DNA of 53,786 nt from NCBI RefSeq assembly GCF_032104385.1, contig NZ_DAMCHJ010000016.1, positions 1-53,786 on the forward strand. The letters are read 5' to 3'. The position numbers and the translations under genes are program-made. This DNA comes from Tissierella sp032104385. GTDB lineage: Bacteria > Bacillota > Clostridia > Tissierellales > Tissierellaceae. Of the stretch, positions 27,131 through 35,502 are shown in pieces (position 1 is the stretch's first letter; each line of letters begins with the position of its first letter). The notes under the pieces were generated by a model that made no database searches, was not told the origin of the DNA, and worked only from the letters and a program-made list of their open reading frames with translations.

Positions 27131-27742
27131 ATGAGATTGACTAGAGAGTTTTATGAACGAAATACTATAATAGTTGCAAGAGATTTACTTGGAAAGATTT
27201 TAGTATATAAAGATGGAGAAAATATATACAAGGGAAAGATAGTTGAAACAGAAGCCTATATAAATGCAAAGGATGATGGAGCTCATTTCAATAAAGGGCT
27301 AACTGAAAGGACAAGAATAATAGATGAAGTAGGAGGACATATTTATATCTATACAATATATGGTATGTATCTATGTTTTAATATTGTGGCTGAAAAAAAG
27401 GGAGTTCATGGGGCAGTATTAATTAGAGCAATAGAGCCAATAGAAGGTATAGAAAAAATGTATGTGAATAGATATAAAAGAATCTGTGATAATCCAACAA
27501 GAAAAGAGATTATCAACCTAACAAATGGACCAGCAAAATTTATTATGGCATATGGTATTACTAAAGAACTCTATGGGGCTGATGTAGTCACCGATTCAAG
27601 AATTTGGATAGAGACTGCGCCTAAGTTATCATTAGACCATATTGTAAGAAGTAAAAGAATTAATATAGATTATGCGGAAATGGCAAAAGATTATTTGCTA
27701 AGATTTTATATTAAAGACAATCCTTTTGTATCAAAAAAGTAG
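27131..27742 (+). CDS. mpg: 3-methyladenine DNA glycosylase (AAG/Mpg family)
   Basis: Monofunctional DNA glycosylase that removes alkylated purines at the start of base excision repair. The active site VETEAY is at residues 38-43, with the catalytic Glu among E39/E41. IYTIYGMYLCFNIV near 76-89 and VLIRAIEP near 99 are typical, as is NLTNGPAKFIMAYGI near 133. The usual basic/hydrophobic insertion loop (family form GPEDPASHA) appears as NAKDDGAHF. At 203 residues the length is normal. ATG 27131 follows GAAAGGA. The 25 bases upstream (27098-27122) resemble 27028-27052 at the end of the preceding gene. Confidence 0.93.
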   Translation: MRLTREFYERNTIIVARDLLGKILVYKDGENIYKGKIVETEAYINAKDDGAHFNKGLTERTRIIDEVGGHIYIYTIYGMYLCFNIVAEKKGVHGAVLIRAIEPIEGIEKMYVNRYKRICDNPTRKEIINLTNGPAKFIMAYGITKELYGADVVTDSRIWIETAPKLSLDHIVRSKRINIDYAEMAKDYLLRFYIKDNPFVSKK

Positions 27743-27770
27743 GACAGAAAGTTCTGCTTTTTTCTTTTAT

Positions 27771-27805
27771 AAAACTAAAGTAGTGGATTCTACCACTTTA
27801 GTTTT
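27771..27805 (+). terminator. Terminator after mpg
   Basis: AAAACTAAAG with a slightly irregular GTGG extension pairs with CCACTTTAGTTTT. A smaller hairpin, CAGAA-AG-TTCTG with CTTTTTT, precedes it at 27745-27763. Confidence 0.75.
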
Positions 27806-27878
27806 AATTACTAAAAGTATGGGTAAAATACTTAACATATTTAAAGCGTTAAAAGATAAAATAAACAGGGGTGATCTT

Positions 27879-28277
27879 GTGGAGAAAACTTTTATTATGA
27901 TTAAACCTGATGGGGTGAAAAGAGGGCTTATAGGGGAAATAATAGGAAGAATTGAAAGAAAAGGTTATAAAATAACAAGGGCAAGGATGTTTAAACCAAG
28001 TAGAGAATTAATAGAAGAACATTATACTGATCATAAAGGAAAGCCATTTTTTGAAGAGCTAATTAACTATATTTCAGAAGAATCCGTTATGGCTATGGAA
28101 ATAGAGGGGCAATCAGCTATAGATGTCATGAGGATTATGATAGGTGACAAAGATCCTAAGGCAGCCATGCCAGGCACCATAAGGGGAGATTTTGCTAATT
28201 CTATTACTCAAAATATAATACATGGCTCAGATTCAATTGTAAGTGCAAAAAGAGAATTAAATTTGTGGTTTGATTAA
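27879..28277 (+). CDS. ndk: Nucleoside diphosphate kinase
   Basis: Transfers the gamma-phosphate of ATP to nucleoside diphosphates through a phosphohistidine, balancing NTP and dNTP pools. The N-terminal FIMIKPDGVKRGLIGEII, the kpn-loop region, and the catalytic His 115 in NIIHGSDS are seen. The 132-residue form is slightly shorter than the usual 136-150. GTG 27879 with AGGGGTG at 27867-27873 is chosen because the conserved protein starts exactly there; the open frame extends further upstream but crosses the mpg terminator. Confidence 0.95.
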   Translation: MEKTFIMIKPDGVKRGLIGEIIGRIERKGYKITRARMFKPSRELIEEHYTDHKGKPFFEELINYISEESVMAMEIEGQSAIDVMRIMIGDKDPKAAMPGTIRGDFANSITQNIIHGSDSIVSAKRELNLWFD

Positions 28278-28300
28278 AACAGCCTTTGGGGTTGTTTTTT
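28277..28300 (+). terminator. Terminator after ndk
   Basis: AACAGCC-type arm pairs with GGGTTGTT (one G-T wobble), then a run of T. Confidence 0.75.
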
Positions 28301-28338
28301 AATATACATAATAAATATTCCATCATTCAATAAAAAAG

Positions 28339-28367
28339 TTCACATTATACTAAATATAATTTATAAT
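28339..28367 (+). promoter_or_regulatory. Sigma-A promoter of the aspartokinase gene
   Basis: TTCACA 28339-28344, 17-base spacer, perfect TATAAT 28362-28367. The remaining leader is about 65 bases, too short for a lysine riboswitch. Confidence 0.75.
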
Positions 28368-28440
28368 AGATAGTGGCAAAAGTCATGATATATGAATAAA
28401 GATATAATTATACTATAGAAATTTAATGGAGATGAATATA

Positions 28441-29655
28441 ATGAAGATAATTATTCAAAAATTTGGTGGAACTTCTGTAATGAATGATGAGCGAAGAAAT
28501 TTAGCTATAGATAAAATTGAAGCAGCAATAGATAAAAACTTAGATCCTGTTGTAGTAGTTTCTGCTATTGGAAGAATGGGAGATCCATATGCAACAGATA
28601 CATTGATAAATCTTATTAAATCTACGGGAATAGAACCTAACCCTAGAGAATTGGATATCTTAATGTCCTGTGGAGAAATTATATCTGCAACGGTTATGGC
28701 GAATACTTTAAAAGCAAGAGGACATAAGGCAGCTGTATTTACTGGAGGTCAAGCAGGAATTATAACAGATGATAATTTTTTAGATGCAAAGATATTAAAG
28801 GTAAGTCCTGAAAATATTCTCAAAAGTTTAGAAGAAGGGGTAATTCCTGTAATTACTGGATTTCAAGGGATGACGGAAAATGGAGATATTACTACACTAG
28901 GAAGAGGTGGATCTGATGTAACGGCATCTATTATAGGTGAAGCTTTAAATGCTGAGTTAGTAGAGATATATACAGATGTAGATGGAGTAATGACTGCAGA
29001 TCCTAAAATAGTACCAGATGCAAGGGTAATGGATACTATATTTTATAATGAGGTATTTCAAATGGCAGAATACGGTGCTAAGGTATTGCATCCTAGAGCA
29101 GTAGAAATAGCTATGAGATCTAATATACCTATAGTTATTAGAAATACAAATTCAGACTATAATGGTACACTAATTACTAATTATCATAGAACCAGGTCTT
29201 ATATAGAGGAAGATATGAAACTGATTACATCAGTTGCACATATAAATAATAGAACTCAAGTTAAGATAACGCCTTTTAAGTCTAATTTTGAAAGTAATGA
29301 ATTATTATTTGATAATATAGCCAAGGCAGGAGTTAGTATTGATATGATAAATATATATCCTGAGCAAATATTTTTTATCATAGATGAAAAACAAGATATA
29401 TTACTGGAAAAGGTGTTGAAGGAATTAAATTGTGAATATAGTTTAATACATGATTGTACTAAGGTTACAATTATTGGGAATAGAATGAGGGGTATACCAG
29501 GAGTAATGGCTAAGGCTGTTTCAGCACTATCTAAGGAAAATATAGAGATATTACAGACATCAGACTCTCATACTACAATTTCTTGTTTAATAGAAAGTCA
29601 ATATACAAATAAAGCAGTTAATGCATTACACAATTATTTTGAATTAGGGAAGTAA
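28441..29655 (+). CDS. Aspartate kinase (DapG-like monofunctional)
   Basis: Phosphorylates aspartate, the first step toward diaminopimelate, lysine, threonine and methionine. The nucleotide-binding start KIIIQKFGGTSV, the segment VITGFQGMTENGDITTLGRGGSD near 138-160 and GVMTADPKIVPDARV near 182-196 are diagnostic. Two ACT domains occupy about residues 265-404 and would bind the feedback effector. With 404 residues it matches Bacillus DapG, the isoenzyme linked to diaminopimelate and dipicolinate synthesis, but isoenzyme identity is inference. ATG 28441 has GGAG nine bases upstream; ATG 28426 has none. It is transcribed alone from the promoter at 28339-28367. Confidence 0.95.
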   Translation: MKIIIQKFGGTSVMNDERRNLAIDKIEAAIDKNLDPVVVVSAIGRMGDPYATDTLINLIKSTGIEPNPRELDILMSCGEIISATVMANTLKARGHKAAVFTGGQAGIITDDNFLDAKILKVSPENILKSLEEGVIPVITGFQGMTENGDITTLGRGGSDVTASIIGEALNAELVEIYTDVDGVMTADPKIVPDARVMDTIFYNEVFQMAEYGAKVLHPRAVEIAMRSNIPIVIRNTNSDYNGTLITNYHRTRSYIEEDMKLITSVAHINNRTQVKITPFKSNFESNELLFDNIAKAGVSIDMINIYPEQIFFIIDEKQDILLEKVLKELNCEYSLIHDCTKVTIIGNRMRGIPGVMAKAVSALSKENIEILQTSDSHTTISCLIESQYTNKAVNALHNYFELGK

Positions 29656-29662
29656 TGAAGTA

Positions 29663-29700
29663 ATATAGAACGGTTAATAACCGTTCTATATATTTTTCTT
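29663..29700 (+). terminator. Terminator after the aspartokinase gene
   Basis: A 13-bp perfect stem (29663-29675 with 29679-29691), then ATTTTTCTT. Confidence 0.92.
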
Positions 29701-29758
29701 GTAAATATAATGAATTGGTTATAAAATGAAGTAAAATAATAGTTATGGAGGTAAAGCT

Positions 29759-30922
29759 TTGAAGATTAATTGGAATTCTAAATATACGACTATATCCATT
29801 TATTCATTTTTTGTAATTTGTGCTAGTATTATTTTTTATTTGATTGCATCAGAGATAAATTTGTTTCAAATTAAGGTAGGAAAAGCAATATCGATATTTA
29901 TGCCCTTTATAATTGGATTTACTATGGCATATCTTTTTAATTTTATTTTAAAATTTTATGAAGAAAATTTATTAAATTTTAAAATTTTTAATGATTTAAA
30001 ACCAAAAATTAAACGATTAATTGGATTGATTTTAACCTATGCAACAGTAGTATTACTAATTTATAGTTTTTTGAAGTTTATATTTCCTCAAGTTTTATCA
30101 AGTATAATGGGACTAGTAAATGATATTCCATATTACGTAAGCAAAATTACTGTTTTGGTTAATGACTTTAATAGTAAGTATGAGATACAGGAAGAATATT
30201 ATAATTTTATAGTAGAGAAATGGACTCAGTATAGGGAGAGTATAATAAAATTTGCAACAGACCTTATACCTATATTAGGTAATACGGTTAAAAATATACT
30301 ATCAAGTATATGGAATATAGTTCTTGGACTTATTATATCTATTTATTTACTAACGGATAAAGAGAAGGTTATGGCATTAAGTAAAAAAGTGACAAGAGCT
30401 TTGTTTTCTGAGGTAAGAGCAAATAGATTAATAGAGTTAGTGAATAGAGGGAATAATATATTTGGGAAATTTCTAATAGGGAAGATATTGGACTCTTTTA
30501 TTATTGGTATTTTAACCTTTGTTGTTGTAACTATGGCTAAAATGCCTTATACAATTTTAATATCTTTTATAATTGGTATAACTAATATAATTCCATTCTT
30601 TGGACCATTTATTGGTGCTATACCTTCAGCAATTATTATATTATTTATATCACCTGTTAAAGCATTTTGGTTCTTAGTAATAGTACTTGTAATTCAACAA
30701 ATAGATGGAAATATTATAGGACCAAAAATATTAGGAGATTCTTTAGGAATTTCTGCATTTTGGATTTTGTTTTCTTTGTTAATTACGGGAAAACTATTTG
30801 GATTATTAGGAATGATTATTGGAGTACCTTTATTTGTATTTATATATTCTATTATTAAAGAAATTGTTGAAGACAGATTAAAGAAAAAAGGACTGCCATG
30901 TGAAACTGATAAATATATATAA
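29759..30922 (+). CDS. AI-2E family transporter (PerM/YtvI-type permease)
   Basis: Polytopic membrane protein of 387 residues with seven or eight hydrophobic segments. The family pattern is visible: two N-terminal helices, a soluble loop with predicted amphipathic helices (about 100-160), then LGNTVKNILSSIWNIVLGLIIS, and the C-terminal GNIIGPKILGDSLGISAFWILFSLLITG with FGLLGMIIGVPLFVF. Members export small molecules or act as Na+/H+ antiporters; the name AI-2E comes from one E. coli protein and does not prove autoinducer export. TTG 29759 is preceded by GGAGG. A bidirectional terminator follows. Confidence 0.9.
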   Translation: MKINWNSKYTTISIYSFFVICASIIFYLIASEINLFQIKVGKAISIFMPFIIGFTMAYLFNFILKFYEENLLNFKIFNDLKPKIKRLIGLILTYATVVLLIYSFLKFIFPQVLSSIMGLVNDIPYYVSKITVLVNDFNSKYEIQEEYYNFIVEKWTQYRESIIKFATDLIPILGNTVKNILSSIWNIVLGLIISIYLLTDKEKVMALSKKVTRALFSEVRANRLIELVNRGNNIFGKFLIGKILDSFIIGILTFVVVTMAKMPYTILISFIIGITNIIPFFGPFIGAIPSAIIILFISPVKAFWFLVIVLVIQQIDGNIIGPKILGDSLGISAFWILFSLLITGKLFGLLGMIIGVPLFVFIYSIIKEIVEDRLKKKGLPCETDKYI

Positions 30923-30924
30923 GT

Positions 30925-30960
30925 AAATCAGGTGAGAATTTTTTCTCACCTGATTTTTAA
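30925..30960. terminator. Bidirectional terminator between the permease gene and hisC
   Basis: A 14-bp perfect stem (30925-30938 with 30943-30956) with T on one side and A on the other lies between two converging genes. Confidence 0.9.
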
Positions 30961-30995
30961 TATTTTTTAATATATAAGTTAAAATTTAATTACTC

Positions 30996-32075
30996 TTAGA
31001 ATAATACTTCTTTTAATTTTTCAATAAATAAAGCATTTTCTTCCATGGTTCCTATGGAAACCCTTATAAAATTTCCTGTCATAGGTCTTATAATAACTCC
31101 TCTTTTTTGTAACTCTAAAAATACTTCTTGCCCATTTTTACCTACATTAACAAATACATGATTTGTTTCTGATGGTGGGTAATAAAATTCTAGTTTATCA
31201 AATTCCTTACAAATATAGTTTTTACCTTCTAGATTAGCTTCATAACTTTTTTTTAGGAACTCAGTATCTTTTATAGCTGCTATTGCCGCAGCTTGTGCTA
31301 ATATATTTACATTAAAAGGTCCTCTAACTTTATTTATATTTTCTAAAATATCTTTATTTCCAACAGTATAGGCTACTCTAATGCCAGCTAATCCATAGGC
31401 TTTGGAAAAGGTTCTCATAACTAAAAGATTAGGATATTTTTTTGATAATTCTATAGTATTAAAAGGATAATCATCTCTAGTAACATACTCTCTATAAGCT
31501 TCATCAGATATGACTAAAATATTAGAAGGAACATTACTAAGGAAGTCTATGAATTCTTTTTCTGTAATCATAGTACCTGTTGGATTATTTGGGTTACATA
31601 TCCAGATGATTTTGGTCTTATTTGTAATTTTTCCTAAGATTCCATCTAAATCAAATGTGAATTTTTTTAATGGAACTATAATTGGAGTTCCACCCATCAT
31701 TTCTGCAGTTTGTATGTATCTTGGAAATGTAATATCAGCCTTTATTATTTCATCATCTTTATCAATATATGTTTTTGCTATTAGGTCAATCATTTCATCA
31801 GAACCACCACTTGGTAAAACTTCATTAACATCTATTCCAAGGGCAGAAGCTAAGGTTTCTTTTAATTCTGTAGAATTTCCATCTGGATAAATAGCCAATT
31901 CATTTAAAGTATTGATTATAGCCTCTTTAACTTTTGGCGAGCAACCTAAAGGATTTTCATTAGATGCAAGTTTTATAACCTTATAAAGATTATATTCTCT
32001 TTTTACATCTTTAATAGGTTTTCCAGGTTTGTATGGCTCTAAATTCCTTATCTCATTCCTAAAATCAATTGACAA
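30996..32075 (-). CDS. hisC: Histidinol-phosphate aminotransferase (HisC-like)
   Basis: PLP-dependent class I/II aminotransferase, 359 residues. The start DFRNEIRNLEPYKPGKP, KLASNENPLG near 36, CNPNNPTGT near 160, SDEAYREYV near 190, the PLP lysine K225 in TFSKAYGLAGIRVAY, and the C-terminal RPM..FIRVSIGT Arg are all present. HisC-like enzymes also transaminate phenylpyruvate or hydroxyphenylpyruvate. As there is no his operon here, an aromatic amino-acid role is possible. I chose TTG 32075 because the complement of 32085-32092 gives AAAGGGGT nine bases upstream; TTG 32084 abuts it. Minus strand, divergent from the EF-G-like gene. Confidence 0.9.
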   Translation of the reverse strand: MSIDFRNEIRNLEPYKPGKPIKDVKREYNLYKVIKLASNENPLGCSPKVKEAIINTLNELAIYPDGNSTELKETLASALGIDVNEVLPSGGSDEMIDLIAKTYIDKDDEIIKADITFPRYIQTAEMMGGTPIIVPLKKFTFDLDGILGKITNKTKIIWICNPNNPTGTMITEKEFIDFLSNVPSNILVISDEAYREYVTRDDYPFNTIELSKKYPNLLVMRTFSKAYGLAGIRVAYTVGNKDILENINKVRGPFNVNILAQAAAIAAIKDTEFLKKSYEANLEGKNYICKEFDKLEFYYPPSETNHVFVNVGKNGQEVFLELQKRGVIIRPMTGNFIRVSIGTMEENALFIEKLKEVLF

Positions 32076-32169
32076 TATAAACAACCCCTTTCTTGTTATA
32101 AAGACATCAGTATATTAATTGTAACAATAGCTTAACAATAAAAAAAGACTATGATAATAATATACCTTA

Positions 32170-32178
32170 TGATATAAT
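32170..32178 (+). promoter_or_regulatory. Extended -10 promoter of the EF-G-like gene
   Basis: TGATATAAT fits TGnTATAAT. No good -35 box is seen. The leader to the start codon is about 125 bases. Confidence 0.55.
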
Positions 32179-32311
32179 CAAAGGGGTAATTAATATTCCG
32201 ATTTTTTTTAATAATAATTTACTAAAAATTTTGTGAAATGTGTAAAATAGGTTATGAAGATTTTCAATAAAATCTTTTAAATAAATATGCTGGTTAAGGG
32301 GGAAATGTATA

Positions 32312-34375
32312 ATGAAAACATATTCAGCTGATAAAATCAGGAATGTAGCTTTACTAGGACATAGTAGTAGCGGGAAAACAACTTTAACTGAAGCAGTACT
32401 ATTTGCAACAGGCGTAACAAAAAGACAGGGAAGAGTAGATGATGGAAATACTGTATCAGATTTCGATAAAGAAGAAATCGCACGTAAAGTATCTATTGGT
32501 ACAACTGTTATCCCTGTGGAATGGAAAGACACAAAATTCAATTTATTAGACACACCAGGATATTTCGATTTTATTGGTGAAATGTATGGTGCAAAAAGAG
32601 CATCGGAAGGCTCTATATTACTAGTTGATGCTTCTTCTGGTATCGAAGTAGGTACAGAGAAGGCGTGGAAGAATTTAGAAAAATATATAACGCCAAGGAT
32701 TATATTCCTTAATAAAATGGATAAAGAAGAGGTTAATTTTGAAAGTTTATTATCTAATTTGAAAGAAACATTTGGTGATAAAATTGTGCCTTTTACTTTA
32801 CCTATTGGTGTATCTAATGGTTTTAAAGGCTTTGTATCTGTAATAGATGAAAAAGCCTATGAATATAATGGAATTGAAAGAAAAGAAGTAGAGATGACAG
32901 GAGAACAAAAAGACGAGATAGAATCTATAAAGGAAGGCTTAATGGAAAAAGTAGCAGAAACAGATGAAGCCTTAATGGAAAAGTATTTTGAGGGAGAAGA
33001 GTTTACTCAAGAGGAAATAGCTAAAGGACTAAAAACAGCAGTTATAAATGGAGATTTAGTACCTTTGATAGTAGGTTCAGCAGAAAAAGCTATAGGCTGT
33101 GATTTCTTATTAGAAATTATAGAAAGATATATTCCTTCTCCAAAAGAAATTGAAATAGTTAAAGGAATAAACGAAGATAAGGAAATAGAAAGAAAAGTAG
33201 ATGTCAACGAACCATTTTCAGGGGTAGTATTTAAAACTATTATAGACCCATTTGTAGGCAAATTGACATTGTTTAAAGTAGTATCAGGGAAAATAACTAA
33301 AGATATGGAATTATACAATTCTACAAAGGATAAGGTAGAGAAATTAGGAGGATTATTTGTTCTTAGGGGTAAAAATCAAATTGAAGTTTCAGAAATCCAA
33401 GCTGGGGATATTGGGGCTACTGCAAAACTTAACTTTACTAGAACAGGTGATACTTTATGTTCAAAAAATAATTCAATACTTTACGAAGAAATTAAATATC
33501 CTCAACCAACATTATTCTTGGCTGTGGAACCAAAGGCTAAGGGTGACGAGGAAAAGATAGGAGTATCTTTACAAAAATTGACAGATGAGGATCCAACTTT
33601 TATCGTTCAAAGAAATGCAGAAACAAAACAACTTTTAATCGGTGGACAAGGAAATATGCAGCTAACAGTTATAGTTGATAAATTGAAAAACACCTTTGGA
33701 GTAGAAGTTAATTTAACCAATCCAAAGATTGCTTATAGGGAAACAATTAAAGGAACAGCTTCTGTACAAGGAAAACATAAAAAACAATCGGGCGGTGCAG
33801 GGCAATATGGAGATGTTCATATAAGATTTGAGCCATGTGAAGAGAAATTTGTATTTGCAGAGGAAGTATTTGGTGGTGCAGTGCCAAGAAACTATTTCCC
33901 AGCAGTAGAAAAGGGACTTGTAGATTCTCTTGAGCATGGAGTTTTAGCAGGATATCCAGTAGTTAATATGAAGGCAATTTTATTCGATGGTTCTTATCAT
34001 CCAGTAGATTCTAATGAAATGGCATTTAAAATTGCAGCATCATTGGCATTTAAAAAAGGTATGGATGCAGCAAAGCCAATACTACTTGAGCCTATAATGA
34101 AGTATGAAATATCAATACCTGAGGATTATATGGGCGATGTTATGGGAGATATGAATAAACGAAGAGGTAGGATATTAGGAATGGAACAGCAGGATGATGG
34201 TACACAAAAGGTTAGTGCGGAAGCACCACATTCTGAGATGTTTGAATATGCAATAGATTTAAGAGCTATGACTCAAGCAAGAGGAAGTTTTACAATGGAA
34301 TTTGCTAGATATGAAGAAGTTCCTTCTAATATTGCGGAAAAAATTATAGCAGAAGCAAAAGCTGAAAAAGAATAA
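32312..34375 (+). CDS. Elongation factor G-like protein (FusA2/EF-G2 type)
   Basis: Translational GTPase of 687 residues with the domain order of EF-G. The G1 motif is GHSSSGKTTL near residues 15-24, where canonical EF-G reads GHVDAGKT. G3 is DTPGYFDF near 80, G4 NKMD near 134. The domain IV loop and the C-terminal domain (EAPHSEMFEYAIDLRAMTQARGSF) are kept. GHSxSGKTTL marks the paralogous EF-G2 group, whose roles include ribosome recycling or stress in some species. The gene is not in a str operon: no rpsL or rpsG adjoins, and canonical fusA would be expected elsewhere. ATG 32312 follows AAGGGGG. A perfect hairpin terminator follows. Confidence 0.92.
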   Translation: MKTYSADKIRNVALLGHSSSGKTTLTEAVLFATGVTKRQGRVDDGNTVSDFDKEEIARKVSIGTTVIPVEWKDTKFNLLDTPGYFDFIGEMYGAKRASEGSILLVDASSGIEVGTEKAWKNLEKYITPRIIFLNKMDKEEVNFESLLSNLKETFGDKIVPFTLPIGVSNGFKGFVSVIDEKAYEYNGIERKEVEMTGEQKDEIESIKEGLMEKVAETDEALMEKYFEGEEFTQEEIAKGLKTAVINGDLVPLIVGSAEKAIGCDFLLEIIERYIPSPKEIEIVKGINEDKEIERKVDVNEPFSGVVFKTIIDPFVGKLTLFKVVSGKITKDMELYNSTKDKVEKLGGLFVLRGKNQIEVSEIQAGDIGATAKLNFTRTGDTLCSKNNSILYEEIKYPQPTLFLAVEPKAKGDEEKIGVSLQKLTDEDPTFIVQRNAETKQLLIGGQGNMQLTVIVDKLKNTFGVEVNLTNPKIAYRETIKGTASVQGKHKKQSGGAGQYGDVHIRFEPCEEKFVFAEEVFGGAVPRNYFPAVEKGLVDSLEHGVLAGYPVVNMKAILFDGSYHPVDSNEMAFKIAASLAFKKGMDAAKPILLEPIMKYEISIPEDYMGDVMGDMNKRRGRILGMEQQDDGTQKVSAEAPHSEMFEYAIDLRAMTQARGSFTMEFARYEEVPSNIAEKIIAEAKAEKE

Positions 34376-34380
34376 GTAAA

Positions 34381-34412
34381 AAAAGGTCCAGCCAAATTTG
34401 GCTGGACCTTTT
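34381..34412 (+). terminator. Terminator after the EF-G-like gene
   Basis: A perfect 32-base palindromic stretch with AAAAGGTCCAGCC as left arm and ending in TTTT. It can terminate in either direction. Confidence 0.85.
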
Positions 34413-34435
34413 AGCATAAATTATTTATAAATATA

Positions 34436-34464
34436 TTGTAAACAATATAAAATATAGATATAAT
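34436..34464 (+). promoter_or_regulatory. Sigma-A promoter of the ctsR operon
   Basis: TTGTAA 34436-34441, 17-base spacer, TATAAT 34459-34464, directly upstream of the CtsR operator. Confidence 0.75.
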
Positions 34465-34477
34465 ATAATAAGAGAAA

Positions 34478-34500
34478 GGGCAAAGAAAGTCAAAGTCAAA
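34478..34500 (+). promoter_or_regulatory. CtsR operator (heptad direct repeat)
   Basis: GGGCAAA-GAA-AGTCAAA at 34478-34494 matches the CtsR box, two RGTCAAA heptads with a NAN spacer, with one mismatch in the left half. A further GTCAAA follows at once (34495-34500) and runs into the ribosome binding site of ctsR. The site lies just downstream of the -10 box, so binding would block transcription. It implies heat-shock autoregulation of ctsR-mcsA-mcsB-clpC. Confidence 0.82.
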
Positions 34501-34511
34501 GGAGGATTTAA

Positions 34512-34973
34512 ATGCCTGGAATAAGCAATACTATAGAGCGTTTTATTAAGTCTATGATAGACATGGCTGAAGATAGGACTATAGAAATTCAGAGGAATGA
34601 ATTAGCAGAAAAATTTGATTGTGCACCTTCACAGATAAATTATGTATTGACCACTAGATTTACTCCCTATAAAGGATATTATATTGAGAGTAGAAGAGGT
34701 GGTGGTGGGTATATTAAGATTATAAAAGTAGGAATAGATGAGAATGAAGATATCAATACTATTATATTAGATACTATTGGTGAATCAATTACGAAAAATA
34801 AAGCATATCATATAATTGATGGGTTGTTGGAAGAAGATTTTATTAGTAGTAGAGAAAGGGATATTATTAATGCTGCAATAGGAGATAGGGCTTTAAGTAA
34901 AGAAAATGCAACTACACGAAATGAATTAAGAGCAGATATTTTAAAAAATATTTTGTTGATTCTTGTTAAATAG
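34512..34973 (+). CDS. ctsR: Heat-shock transcriptional repressor CtsR
   Basis: Represses the clp/mcs regulon by binding RGTCAAA heptads as a dimer. The protein has 153 residues: a winged helix-turn-helix at about 1-70 (NELAEKFDCAPSQINYVLTTRFT), the wing ESRRGGGGYI with the glycine-rich tip that senses heat in Bacillus CtsR, and a helical C-terminal dimer domain. ATG 34512 has GGAGG eight bases upstream. It heads the operon of mcsA, mcsB and clpC and is preceded by its own operator. Confidence 0.96.
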   Translation: MPGISNTIERFIKSMIDMAEDRTIEIQRNELAEKFDCAPSQINYVLTTRFTPYKGYYIESRRGGGGYIKIIKVGIDENEDINTIILDTIGESITKNKAYHIIDGLLEEDFISSRERDIINAAIGDRALSKENATTRNELRADILKNILLILVK

Positions 34974-34984
34974 GGGGTGTTATT

Positions 34985-35497
34985 TTGTTATGTCAAACTT
35001 GTCAAAAAAATAATGCAACTATTCATTTTACTAAGATAGTAAATGGTAGTGTTGAGGAAACACATCTATGTGATTCTTGTGCTAAAAAGAATAATGATTT
35101 AGATTTTGATTTTGATTTTCCTTTTTCTTTTCAAAAGATTTTTACAGGACTTATAGGCTCTATACAAGAAGGAAAAGAAGAAGTAAAAAATATTGTTTGT
35201 CCAGAATGTGGTTTAACTTATAAAAAGTTTATGGAAATAGGTAGATTTGGTTGTGCAAAGTGTTATGAAACATTTAGAGAGGATGTAGACTCCTTGTTAA
35301 AGGGAATACATGGGCATAATGAACATGGAGGAAAGATTCCCACTAAAGCAAGTAATAGAGCTATACAAAAAAAGGCAATTGAGTCTTTAAAAGTCCAATT
35401 AGAGGAGTCAATAGTTAAAGAAGATTTTGAGAGGGCTGCATTTCTAAGGGATGAAATAAAAAAATTAAAAAGCAAGACTGATAGTTATGAGAGGTGA
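34985..35497 (+). CDS. mcsA: McsA, zinc-binding activator of the arginine kinase
   Basis: Partner of McsB that stimulates protein-arginine phosphorylation and links CtsR and ClpC. The 170-residue product has four CxxC-type motifs: CQTC at residues 3-6, CDSC near 32, CPEC near 77 and CAKC near 97, all intact. A UVR motif near the C-terminus (LEESIVKEDFERAAFLRDEIKKL) contacts Clp or McsB. The region at 40-50 is a run of Asp and Phe. The start is TTG 34985 after AGGGGGTG. The stop codon overlaps the ribosome binding site of mcsB. Confidence 0.95.
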   Translation: MLCQTCQKNNATIHFTKIVNGSVEETHLCDSCAKKNNDLDFDFDFPFSFQKIFTGLIGSIQEGKEEVKNIVCPECGLTYKKFMEIGRFGCAKCYETFREDVDSLLKGIHGHNEHGGKIPTKASNRAIQKKAIESLKVQLEESIVKEDFERAAFLRDEIKKLKSKTDSYER

Positions 35498-35502
35498 TAA
35501 AC

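Noticed and set aside
28368..28440. Lysine riboswitch before aspartokinase
   Set aside because: The leader after the promoter is only about 65 bases, far too short, and no matching stems are seen.
32312..34375. Tetracycline-resistance ribosomal protection protein
   Set aside because: The GHSSSGKTTL G1 motif and overall features fit the EF-G2 paralogue group rather than TetM/TetO.
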